A DNA stretch of 64,000 nt from Brugia malayi. Taxonomy: Eukaryota > Nematoda > Chromadorea > Rhabditida > Onchocercidae. The DNA is taken from positions 11,699,721 to 11,763,720 of the forward strand of contig NW_025062479.1 of NCBI RefSeq assembly GCF_000002995.4, in the 5' to 3' direction. Under the pieces are notes generated by a model. That model searched no databases and had not been told where the DNA came from. It saw only the letters and a program-made list of their open reading frames with translations. A program made the position numbers and the translations under genes. Below are positions 45,433 through 57,500 of the stretch, in pieces (the first letter of the stretch is position 1; each line of letters opens with the position of its first letter).

Positions 45433-48400
45433 TCACCAAATTTTGATTGTACTTTTCCGACTCATAAAGCTTTTTGGACCTTTTTCTTTCTCCTGTTCTT
45501 CCTCATCACTACTGTCTGCAAATTTCTTTACTCTACAACCAATATCAGTCTCTTCCAAGCTGTGTCGTCGTCGAGGTTTACACTGACTATCAGTAGAGAA
45601 AATGCTACCTCGAGGATGATTTCCGAGACGTGGTGAAAAGGGTATTATACTATCTCTAGAATTGTTTCGGGATGGCGCACAGGAACTTCCTAGCATGTTA
45701 CCTGGAATTGGGATTAATGGATGCATTCAGTTAAATACATAATCATTTTGTTCGTATACCATACTAAACAAAATATAAAAGAATAAGTGAGAACTTTCGA
45801 TTTTATACCGTGAGTTTATGACCTCTGTTTAATTAGTTATTTTCAAATGCATATTTATTGTTAGAATTAACGTAAATTTTGTTCTGAACTGAGTACAAAA
45901 ACTAACGTGAGAGTACTTTCGGTATTGTTATTCCAGTCAGCGAACTACGTTTTACGAAATATGGTGAATCAAAGAAAACACTTCTTTTCCTTTGAAGCGC
46001 GTTTAGGGCATCCGAACTGATTTTTCGAGCAATTTCAGCTTCTTCAAGCAATGCCAATTCTAGTCTTTGTTGGTGTTGGGGCCATACCTTGTCCATTTGT
46101 AATAAATTTCTAAACAGAGATCTCAAAAATTCTAAAAGTTTGCTGAACTCAATAATCTCAAATAATAAGCGAATTAGACGGAATGACTCGAGGAGGTAAA
46201 GTCATAAGTTTTCATCGAGATGTTGATACATTATCTGCATAGCGCGCCATTTACTGGTGTTTTCCAGAATACCCTAGAATTACTTACTTCCTTCTCTCCT
46301 CAAAAACATAGTGGGATCGCCACAGTGATGCGACCAGTTCAGTCGCAAAGACAACATCCGCATGATTAGCAACCATTCTTAAAACAAAGATGCCGTCTAT
46401 TCCCAAATATTCATGCAAAAAACGGTCAACGTGCTTCTTATTTCCTAAAAGAAAATATGCACCGTTTTTATTTTTCTCATTTTTATTTTTTGAAATTATT
46501 TAGCAAGAAGTAAATACAACTATCTGAATCAAATCAACAATTCTATTTCCTCAGCTCTGTGTTCACGGTTTTCAATCTTAACAAGAAAGATGAACTTCAG
46601 TGCTGCAAGAAGCATCACCAACGTGGGTCATTTTTATTGAACGGTGTTCCGCTCATTTCGAGATGATTCAAAATGAAGTGCTCTTTTGAACAATTTTCCG
46701 TTAACAAATATATCCAGTTTAAAACACTCAGAGATGTAAATGTTGCTAATATCATGAACCTGAAAAACGACAACGCTATCATAAACTATCCAATTGTTAA
46801 AGCAAAACTTCTAGTAATGACTGTTTTCAAATCTAAAGTTTGCCGCTCAATAATTATTGAAACTTATAGGGTGTTATGTGAAAAATAATTACCAAGCCCA
46901 CAGTAGAATGAAAATTTTCTCAGTGAACAAGTTAACAACAAGAACACACTGCACTGTATGAGTCTGTATGTTTCCCATTTCTCGGACCTGAAAAATGTGA
47001 ATGAAATATTCGGAGTGAGAATGAATAACAGGTGTTCGACTCACTTCAAAATCGCAAAGCGTTACTAAAGGGAAGATCCCACTGTGATGCCATGAAGGAG
47101 AAACATTCTTAGGCCAGATAATATTCATCCACGATTCCAAGCCGTAATTATTTTCAAGTTCTGGTAATAAGTATCTGAAGAACGAAGAAAGTCGTGTTAT
47201 AAAATATGAGCATTTTCCCAGTGTAAATCAGACTGAACAATAAATATAAATCTTTATAGACTCCTGAAGCCTCACATAAGCTTAAAGTTCCCAGGGATTT
47301 CAACTTAAAGTAATGGCCATCCATGTAAATTTCATTTTCACCAAATATTATATAAAAATTATTTTTTTCTACTAGTAATCAGTTAACTATCATTCTTTGT
47401 CTGAAAAGAATTACCGTGTCATCAAAGAAATTTGAAACACAGCATTTGTCAGAAATGCTAACTTCGCTAAGATATATACCGTTGTAACATAATAATTTGC
47501 ATATTTTATATTCAAGAATCGACAAATTTTATGAGGCACCAATTTCTTCTGAAATTTGGATGATAAGTATGACTGTAAAATTAAGGCAGAATAAAGCTGG
47601 ATAAATATGAACGTAATTTAAATTGGATACCTTTTTCACTCGTTCATGGAATCTTAAAGCACCTTGCAAATGCATGCACAACGTTTCAATATTTCCCTTC
47701 TTAACTTCCAAGGATGAATTTGCTGGATCACTAGCTAATCGAAGGATTTGACCCAATTTCATCCCTAGAATACGATGGAAATTATATCTGATTCGGTAGT
47801 CACAGGGGTTTGAACTAAACGACACAGCAGTATTTAAGATAAGAATAAGTAAGACATTATTCCTCCAAATTTCACCAAAAGTAACAGCGATAAACAAAAA
47901 AGTAATATTTAGTCTACCGTAACTTACAAGAACAAAAAATCAGTAAAATGCAGATCCCACAAGATCTTCATAAACACATAAATTCAAAGGAAAAAACTTA
48001 TTCTTGTTTACCTCTACATTTGGTAATATTAAACATTTGATAACTCTAATCAATACCTGACTGTCCGGCAAAGTATTTCCATATAAGTGTAGGTGCCTTG
48101 AAACATGCTGCTTGAAACAGCAAAAAAAATGGCATCCACTGATAATAACTAATTCGACGCTCTCGGCGTTCTTCTGTGGGAATATCTTCGACGAAGACTT
48201 TCGGTGGAATAAAATACGTATCCTGCGCCCAACAGAAATTTTCTGCATACTGTAAAAGATCAAAAAACTTCTATCTACATAATGAATATCATGTATGAAT
48301 GCAAAAAACCAGTTTCTGGATTCGCTCATGACATATAATGTATATAATTAAAATTCGAATTTTATTATGCTGTCGGAAAATTTCAACCATTGTCGTTTTA

Positions 48401-48824
48401 AAAGATAGAAGAAAGAATATTTAACCTCGGAACCTCGGAATAAACATTATCTGACAGAAGCAAAGATGTTACCTGTTCCCATGCTCCACTGAATCCTAAT
48501 GGCAACATACACTCCATCGGACGGCCACCGAATTGTTTAAAGCTGATGATAACGGAAAAGGCAATCAGTAGATTGCAAGTGAAATAACTGTGTAAACTTG
48601 CAATTACATCCTGTAAAATCAGTTGAATAAGTGGAAAATTTTTGTAAATAAATAAATGTATGCCTTCAATTTTCAATATATGAGTCACAATCATTAAAGC
48701 ATGAAGTATGAGTAGTTTGATTTGTTCTAAAATCAAATTTCTGATACAAAAAAAAATTTCCGAACCTTGACGATAGGCTTGTTGCTATATGGAACAGTGT
48801 GAAGAATGTGGAATACAAACGACA
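45433..48824 (-). CDS. innexin (gap-junction hemichannel subunit)
   Basis: Innexins are invertebrate gap-junction proteins with four membrane helices. Start ATG 48824 ([14 protein letters not shown]); exon 1 is 48766-48824 and exon 2 is 48473-48610, with TM1 and the [11 protein letters not shown] signature before FSGAWEQ. Later exons give the loop-1 motif [12 protein letters not shown] and TM2 [17 protein letters not shown]. The cytoplasmic loop has LRLASDP and [22 protein letters not shown]3 and extracellular loop 2 follow, with [18 protein letters not shown] and HTVQCVLVV, then TM4 [13 protein letters not shown]. The intracellular part has [20 protein letters not shown]. The C-terminal tail is Ser/Arg/Glu-rich and ends in TGA at 45433. 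The extracellular cysteines expected of innexins are present. The total is about 450 residues, normal for the family. Which C. elegans paralogue (unc-7, unc-9, inx-n) is closest cannot be settled by eye. Confidence 0.93.
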
Positions 48825-51561
48825 TTCTTCGTTACACAAGCAAATAAGCATTTAATTGGTGGCTAAATTCAGAGTCAATTGCAAATAATGCTTGATTTGA
48901 TCTTCGAAATAACCAGAACACAGCAATATCACCTTGCAACGTAACATATGTGGTTGAACTACTATCAAAATTCTCTACCACAAAACCTCTGCTTTTCCCT
49001 CTTTTTCCTCCTTCGTCCCTCTTTGATTTTCCTCCACCTCATTCCTCTGACCTTGATCTTGTTGACCTTCAACTCACCTAATCCTCCCCCATAGGAAATA
49101 CTTGATTTGATATAGTGTACACTACCCTCTCCCCGTCACAATGAGTTATTGACTGGAACAGACATGAAGTCATCCACAAATCCTCCCCCAGGGTAATCAG
49201 GAGGAAAACTAATCCATTTCTTGTGGGCATCTGCAAGATTTGATTGTTTATGAATCGAGGGTTTTGTGGGTTGCTTATGAACCTGGAATGGTAACTTTTA
49301 CAGTGCATTTACAACTTGACATTATGTCTCTTATCACAATGGCGCTAAAGGATGGGTTCGGTATTTGCTTTTTCCTTCGTTCTGCAATATTTTTTGATGT
49401 GTAATTTTTAGCTATATTAAAGTAAAAACAAATAAATAAAAAAGAGAGTTCTGGAAATTCCGGGTGAAAATTCCGGCAAGTCTCAATTCTCTTACAACTA
49501 CCAAACAGGACTGACTCAATTTGCAATGAATGGTCAGGTGTTTATGAGGTGACAAATAAAGTGATGGCAATGACACGAGTCGATTCGTAACTTTATAGAA
49601 TGACAGTGTTGTCACAGTTATGTAATATAAATACGTGGGAAACAGATTCCATTGTCGGCAATAGCTCAGAAGAAATTACGTATGATTTGAAGTTTGACTT
49701 TAGAAAAGATTACCTGAAGATTTACAGTTACAAATGTTTAATAATTATCTTTGCACATGCACATATATTATACCTTTGAGTATTACAGTAAAACCATAGA
49801 ACTAATTAAATAATTCAAATATTAATTGCCACAAAGTTTTATAAGGGATTTATTATCTTCATAAAGAGGGAATTAACAATGTCTTCTGAAATTTTGAAAT
49901 TGACGTGTAATTCGACATATTTGCCAAGATTTATAAAACTGTGAAAATTTATTGAGCACCCAACAAACATGAAAATTAGTTGAACGTTGTGTTGTTGATA
50001 TGCACTTTGAAAGCGACGTTTAATTTACACGAATCAAAAGTGAACACATAGCATATAATTCAAAAAAAAAAATAATAAAATTTATATGTATAAAATACGA
50101 CCATTTTTCCTGCCACAAAAATTGCCGAAAAAAAAAAGATGGATTAATAAGCAGAAATCCATATGTTTTATTGTATCTATTCTCAACATTCTCGAATTCG
50201 AATTTCGCAAGTCTATAGAAAGCAGTTAAATTGAATCTTTTATTTGATTTGTTTATATTATCATATTTAATTACATTAACACATCAAACAGTTGTGTGTT
50301 ATATATGGGATGGAAATAATGTGCAGCAGTGATGATGAATGGGTTCTGAAAACTATCTTAAATTTTGTTTTTAGCAATTTCTAGAATTTTGAAAGGAAAT
50401 TTTAAAGAAAAAAAAACCCAATAATCATCGCCTAGCTCGTTTTCAAAGCTGTGCAAATTGATTTACAGAATCAAAAAATACGACATTTTTAAATTTAAAT
50501 TATCGTACTGGTTGAAGAGGAGGAGGCAGCAGTGCAAACAAAATTATAAGTTGTGAAAAAAAAATGAAAATGATCACAGTCTGAAATTTATATAACTGCA
50601 ACATGCCCAATGAAAAACAACAGCATCAGCTATAATTAGCAATATTATGGAATTTTATTGATTAAAAAGATTCGAAATAGAATAATCGAATCGAATGCTT
50701 CAACTTTTTTTTCTTTAATGATTGAATTATAGAAAAAGTTGATAAGATATAAGAAACATTTTATATAAATTTAATTTTCTGGAAACATAATTCGTTTTGT
50801 AAAAACATTTTGATTTTTGATGAGTGAGATTTATGGAAGGATTTATCCAAATTTTCTTTTTTTTTTAGTGATATATCAAAACTTAGAAATTTCAAATCTA
50901 ACAGTTGGTTGAATACAACGGAATGATTTGATAATTCCCATCGTATGGTTGTATCTGGTGAACTTAAGTCCAATAAGGAATTGGACTAAAATCGGAAGGC
51001 ACGCTACATTGATATCTGGACAACCCTGATGATGAATGTCAAACGTTTAACAATGGACAAATTGATATGATATTTTAAATCAAAATAAAAATTCTTAAAT
51101 ATGAAATTATAATTAATAAATGATATTAAAATTTAGCAAATTTTCATTAAGTGCCAGTGCCATCAATAATTGGTTTTTTTTTTTCTTTTTTAAACTGTAA
51201 GAAGATAAAATTATTTGTAAAAGTTAAAAATGTTGAGGATCATCGAAGCATAGGAGAATGCCCGTTATGATGTTCATTGTGTTTTGGTAAACACGTTTCC
51301 ATATATTTTGCATGAACTAATAAACAGTCTTTTTCAATCTTTGTGTCAGTACGAGTATTATCCTGAAAATTCAAATATCAAACGATCGTTTAAAAGAAAA
51401 GAAAAGAATTAAAATGAGATGATAATCAGGAAACTTTGACATAATTATCTAATATGGCATGATATTTATTTACTTATTTATTTATTCATCTACTTTTTTA
51501 TAAATGAGTGATCTATTTGAATTAATACTTTCATTCCTGATTTCACCAACCAACGAATCAA
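48825..51561. other. intergenic interval between innexin 5' end and calcium-channel 3' end
   Basis: About 2.7 kb. The part near the innexin (49.0-49.3 kb) is less AT-rich and contains two copies of aatcctccccca about 100 bp apart (near 49079 and 49178), a plausible promoter element of the minus-strand innexin. The part near 51.2-51.4 kb may be calcium-channel 3' UTR or an alternative terminal exon (see 51240-51362). A further open piece at 50761-50985 has a TTTTAG acceptor and could be another alternative 3' exon or a chance frame. Confidence 0.45.
51240..51362 (-). CDS. possible alternative C-terminal exon of the T-type calcium channel
   Basis: A TTTTCAG acceptor is followed by about 40 open codons with protein-like composition ending in TGA. 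The phase does not fit the AAAAG|GTTTGA donor at the end of the preceding channel exon (the visible frame there reads to its own TGA at 51562). Using that exon would need a different donor, or would read a shorter alternative tail. It is listed because the acceptor and composition are good. Confidence 0.25.
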   Translation of the reverse strand, partial: DNTRTDTKIEKDCLLVHAKYMETCLPKHNEHHNGHSPMLR

Positions 51562-54500
51562 TCAATCAAACCTTTTCATTTTCTTATCCTCTAATATTTC
51601 ATTCCTAAATGCCATAAATTTTACAAAAATATCACAAACTAAATCTTTTTGTGATGAATCTGCATTGTCTTCAACATCTGTATCAGTTTTGTTCGCATCG
51701 GTATCCGTTCCAGCTATTCCATGGCCTAAAATTACAACTTATGATGAATTTTTTACTGATTAAAAAGAAGAAATGATAAGATTCTTGAAGCATTTTTTTT
51801 TTCCTTATTTTTAATTATATAAATTTTCACTTATAATAAAATTTTTCACTTGAAAATCAAATATATGAATCACTGTATTTACATTTTGATATATACTATC
51901 AAATCAAATTTCACTTCCATCTTCTTTTCTCATGAATGAAACATCATATACAAACCATCGGTAGTCTCCTCCCTCTTGTTACTTTCTTCCAAATGTTTCA
52001 TCAAAACAGCAACCACAACATTCACCAATACAAATTGTGAGATCAATACAAATATGATGAAAAAACATGGCGCTAATATTGGATCAACACAACAATTTGA
52101 TTCACAACGATCTGACGGATCACAATCGTCACGCAATGCATCCTAAAAATAAAAACGTAAATTGATATTGAAACGTTCTGTTAGAAGTAAAAAATATTAG
52201 AGGATTTTTTTCTCACAATTTTTAATGAAAGTTATAACTCAAAAAAAAAAAACAAGCAAAATTCAAATGAAGTTGACTGCAGATATTGCAATTAGTACTC
52301 ACAAATATACTACGAATTTTTTTCTTCGGTTTGTAAAAAACTTAAAATATAATGAAACTTTATTAATCTTCATCGCTGATATACCTTCATGATTCCATTC
52401 CAGTTATCACCTGTAGCTATGCGAAACAATGTAAGAAATGCCATGCCAAAATTTTTGAAATGAGCATGCTCACCAAGTCCATCACATGGATGTTCATCCG
52501 AACACTCTAAAAAGTTCATTTTATCATTTGAAATTGTAAAAATATTTTGGTATCCCAAGTACTTTAGTTCTCAATAACTGTTAAATTGTTTGCATTTTTT
52601 TGGAATTTGAATGATTATGACGACCTCAATATCATACTTTTCCTTTCCTTCTAAATTTTTACGATAAATTAGTTAAAGTTACATCATAAACCTCTGTGAA
52701 ATATTTTTACCACTATTTTGAATTGAAGAAAAAAGGAAAGATTTGTTATTCTAAGTTACATACCAAGTTTACCAAATAACTCGACACCAAGAGCGGCGAA
52801 AATGAAAAATAGGAGGAAGAAAAGAGATCCAAGATTTCCAACTTGTGGTAACGCTTCACCAACCGTGTCCAACAATGATCGGATACCTTTAGCCATTTTT
52901 AGCAATTTTAACACTGTAAAACAAATCACATGATATATACATATTAAAAACTGGTAATTAAAATTGAATTAACGTCTTGCAACAATTAAAAAGGAATTAT
53001 TTTAGATATTTATTTGATGCTTATTTGTGTTAATGTCGCAAACATATTTCCATAAAAGAAAACCAAAATTATTTGGAAAATTAAGTTTCAAAAAAAGAAA
53101 ATTTTTAATGAAACTTGTCATATTAAACGTATTTTTGTCAATACTATCCTTTTCAACGATATTGTAGCTTACATTAGTATAAGACTGCTTTAAAAGAACA
53201 GCTAAATGGAATTTACATTACCTCGAGCAATCCGAAGGACTCGCATTACTCGGATAATTGTTGGATTAATGGGCAATTCTAAAGCTTCAAATTCCTCGAA
53301 TACGATACCAGCAATAGAAAGAATTACAATGGAAATATCTAACTGATTCCATCTGTAATTGTATGATTGTTCTACGATGCAGCATAGACTAGCCTGTTTT
53401 GATTTTAGAGAAATTGTGAGAAATGGTAAGATAAAATTCACAAACTTCTTTAATTTAATGCAAAATAACTTAGAGTAGGGTTCAGCTAAACTTGACCTTT
53501 CCTAGTTTCTTTTGGAACAAATGAATTTCTTACCGTTCACTGAAAAACCGACGAACTCCTAATGCTATAAGTTTAATCGCAGATTCAAGAGTGAAGACAG
53601 CCGTAAAAAAATAATTTAGTGTTTTAAGAACGTATTTCAATCCAGCTGGCATCATATAAAATTCCATAGCCATTGAGATTACATTTACTCCTGCAACAGT
53701 TAAGAGCTAGTGAAATGATATGATAGAAGAATGTGGGGATTTTTGCATTTCTTTTAAATTCCAATTTATTGGTTAAAGGGATACCATATAGCTTAGTGCA
53801 TCAATTTCTTCTTCCTTTTTTGCAGAATTAATAAATCATGACAAAATTTGATAAATTGCTGAGACTAGGAAGTAAAGTTAGGAATTCAGTATCTCGAATT
53901 AGCATAATGTTTAAGAGCCGCTTCAAACCTACCAATAACAGCGGCGATGGCTAAGTCGAAATACTTTGATGTTACAATATTGTTCAGAAATAGTCTTGAT
54001 GGACCATAACTTTGCCAGTATGGTTGTGATTTCTCTCCTCAAAATGTCAACAAATGTAATATATCACTTAAACTACTGAAATATAAAATTATTTAAAAGT
54101 TTTTCACGCTACAAAAAAAAAACCATAAAAACTTGATAATTTTATATTCCTACAAGCTCCGATGTATTTTAACAATAGTATCAATTCAAACAGAAATTCA
54201 GTTCTGCAACTTTGTTCACTTTTAATTTTACTTATAAACGGAAATTAAAGAGAGCAAAGAAAAAGATTGAAAAAAAAGGAAATGCAGTGATTAATTACGT
54301 CTTTTTTTCTTTTGTCCATATTCGCTTTCGTATTGTTGTCGTTTTAATTTTCGTTCCAACCGCTTTTTTCGCGCTTGTTCTTTCATCTCAGCTTCCAATG
54401 CTTCTTTACATTTATGAAAATTTTCCACAACAACACCAACAAACATATTCAATACAAAGAATCCAACAAGTAGCAAGAAGGAAATGAAATAAATCATTCG

Positions 54501-57500
54501 CCATTCATTGTAATTTTCGATTGGCTAAAATAGATATCAAAATAAATTTGTGCATATAAAAATTTTCAAATAAACCAAAAATGTAATAAATTATTTAATT
54601 ACCTGTAAATCTACACCTGTAGCATCGATACCTTGATACATGATAGCGACCCAGCCATCTTTACTTGACAATACAAACAGTGACATGAGTGCCTAGAAAT
54701 GTTAAACTTATTTCACTAATATATAAATTTTAACCCTGTTAGCTTACTAATCCGAAATTATTCATCAAAAGATGAGAAAACTGCTAAAAGCTTACCTGGC
54801 CAAGATTATCAAAATTATAGCGATGATTAACCCATCGATTCCGTGGGTCCATCAGACAATCTGTTTTTGTTGTGACATTATTTATACTTGGTCCAACACA
54901 GTGAAACATCATACCCTATAAATAAATTCATTAAAACTGATGCTAAGTCTCTTGGATGTGATAATCTTCAATTCTCCTTAAAATTTAACCAGTTGATTTG
55001 ATTGTAACCTGTTACAATTTTTTTTTTTTTTTTTTTGTTTTACAGATACACCCACTACCGATTATCCATAAGGCATGCCCGATTGATTAAATCAAACTTT
55101 ACCTTAAACAACTGAACACCGAGAATACCAAAGATGATGAAAAAAGTGCAACAAATCAAAACAATGTTTCCAATGGGTTTCAAACTACTTATCAGCGTCA
55201 TAACCACCAGTTTTACTCCAGGAGCTCGATTAATAACACGCAATGGACGTAATGCTCTCAGCAACCGTAATACACGTATAACACCAAATATTTTTGGTGA
55301 ATCTGAAAAGGTAGAAAAATCTCAGATTTAAGATCAAATGAAAATAAACGAAATACCTATTTGTAAAAATATATACCTGTTCAAAATAAGTAAGAATTAA
55401 TTGAACTTACCTATATGAACTAACAATTCAAAAATAATATTTATAAGACTTATAATGACCAGTGCACCATCCAAAATGTTCCATCCATCTTTAAAATAGG
55501 CATCTTTTCCAAGTAAACATCCATTTGCAACAACCTAAATTGTTATCACTGAATGATTACTGACTAAATAATCTTCAATTTATTGTTATCAATTCATTCT
55601 TTTCATTCAGACTTATTTAATTTAAAAGTTTGAAATCATACTAACTTTCATACTCATTTCGATGGTGAAAATTACGGTGAAAACATATCCGGAAAACGTG
55701 AGAAATTGCCGTTCTAGAGATTTCGGAGGGATTGATGGTCGTTCCATGGCTAATGTAATGCAGTTAATGCCGATGAATATCAAAATCGTATAATCAAACC
55801 ACTTTTTCTGTGTTAGTTGAAGACACCTAAAAAAAAGAATGGAAAAGATGGCGATATTGTGCTTTGCAATCGTTTTATATTTTTATTGTAGAAATAGAAT
55901 TGGAATTATTCCTTATTTACTCTTTTTCCTTCAACTAATATCGATATTAGTTATCAAATTACAATTTTTCCATTGATCTATGTAAAATTTCTGCTCGATG
56001 TTTTTCCACTGATATCTATATAAAATTTTTGCTCGATGAAATTATAACAAACTTACTTAATTCGAATTCGATTTTTTGAACTAAAAATATAAAATGAATA
56101 ATCGGCACGTTTGTAAAAACACGTCTTCCTTAATAATCGATTTAATTTCGTATTATGTTGTTCTCTTTTACGTCGTTCTTCTTGTTCAATCGCTATTTGC
56201 AATTCTTCATTAACCTACAAAAATATTTTTGTCATTATTCAAAAATTCTGAAAAACATTATTCCAAGTTCAGAAAAAAAATATTTGTGTGGAAAATTTTG
56301 TTTTTTTTTTTTTTTTTTAAAGCGTTTGTCATTCATTCTTCAATAAAATTAAAATACTTATGATGCTGAATTTTTTTCAGCATCATAAGTATTTTTTAAA
56401 AATGCTGAATTTTTTCAAAAGAGCATTTAATATGTCTTAAAATTGCTAATTTAATTGAAATTTGCTTTACTATTAATTAAATCAAAATCTCGTAATTAAA
56501 AAATCTTATAATCAAAATTATATTAATGTAATAAAAATTTTATAATTAAAATTAATGTAATTAAATCTTATAATTAAAATTAAAAAATAAAAATCTTATG
56601 AATAAAAAAAGAAAATTCTATACATTTTGATATATCATTCAACTGTACACATTTAATTTCATGCAATTTCTGTCTAACAAAAATGATACTGATTTCGGAA
56701 TTTAATTGATTCTTTGCAATGACTAGAATCAAGCTCTTTTTTGTTTGTTTACAAATTTAATCAAGAAATGTACGATTAACCTCAATTAGTCTATCTCTTG
56801 TGTATGCCTCAATAACGGCTTGTCGACCACCAATAGAGCGAATTGGATTGAGCCTCGTTTGCATTCCACACCAACTATTCATACGTTGTCGCACTTCATC
56901 ACTTGAATAAGGGTCAAAGTATGATACCATCTGAGGCAGAATAAGTGAAGTATGTCGGTCTAATCTTTAAAAAAAACGACAATTACTCACTTTTTAAGCT
57001 AATTCTTTTGCTTTTTATTACACATATATAGATAAATGGGTGAAAATTGTTTAAATGACACCTGTCACAAAATCTGACCATTGACAGTAAGATTGTAATT
57101 GTAAATTTAATTAACTTAAGTATTACATTGCTATCATTGTTGATAATGGATCATGCTTGAAAAAAATAAACCGGCAAATTAGAAGGATAAACAAATGATA
57201 ATTTAATGTATATCAGGGAAGGGTATTTTGTAATTTGAAGAAAAATAATTTTTTCTGAAAAATAAAATTGTGACAAAGTTATGTTTTTTGATTTGACTTG
57301 AATTAAAAATGAGAAAAAATACCGAAAATTAAGATTTGGATTAATAGCTTTTGGCAGATGATGGCGATTAAAACTACCAGTTCGTCTGGTAAGGAACGAT
57401 TGTTGCTGCGATGATTTTTCACCTTCCTCTTCCTGTAAAAAAAACGAAAAAATGGCATAACTTTATATTACTAAACAATAAATAAGTTCTACCTATGACT

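Noticed and set aside
46673..46888. Plus-strand frame inside the innexin gene
   Set aside because: It lies in an innexin intron on the opposite strand and has no recognisable features or splice context.
48825..51561. tRNA or other structural RNA genes
   Set aside because: I looked for tRNA-like arms here and in the other intergenic stretches and found none I could support by eye; a covariance-model scan would be needed to exclude them.
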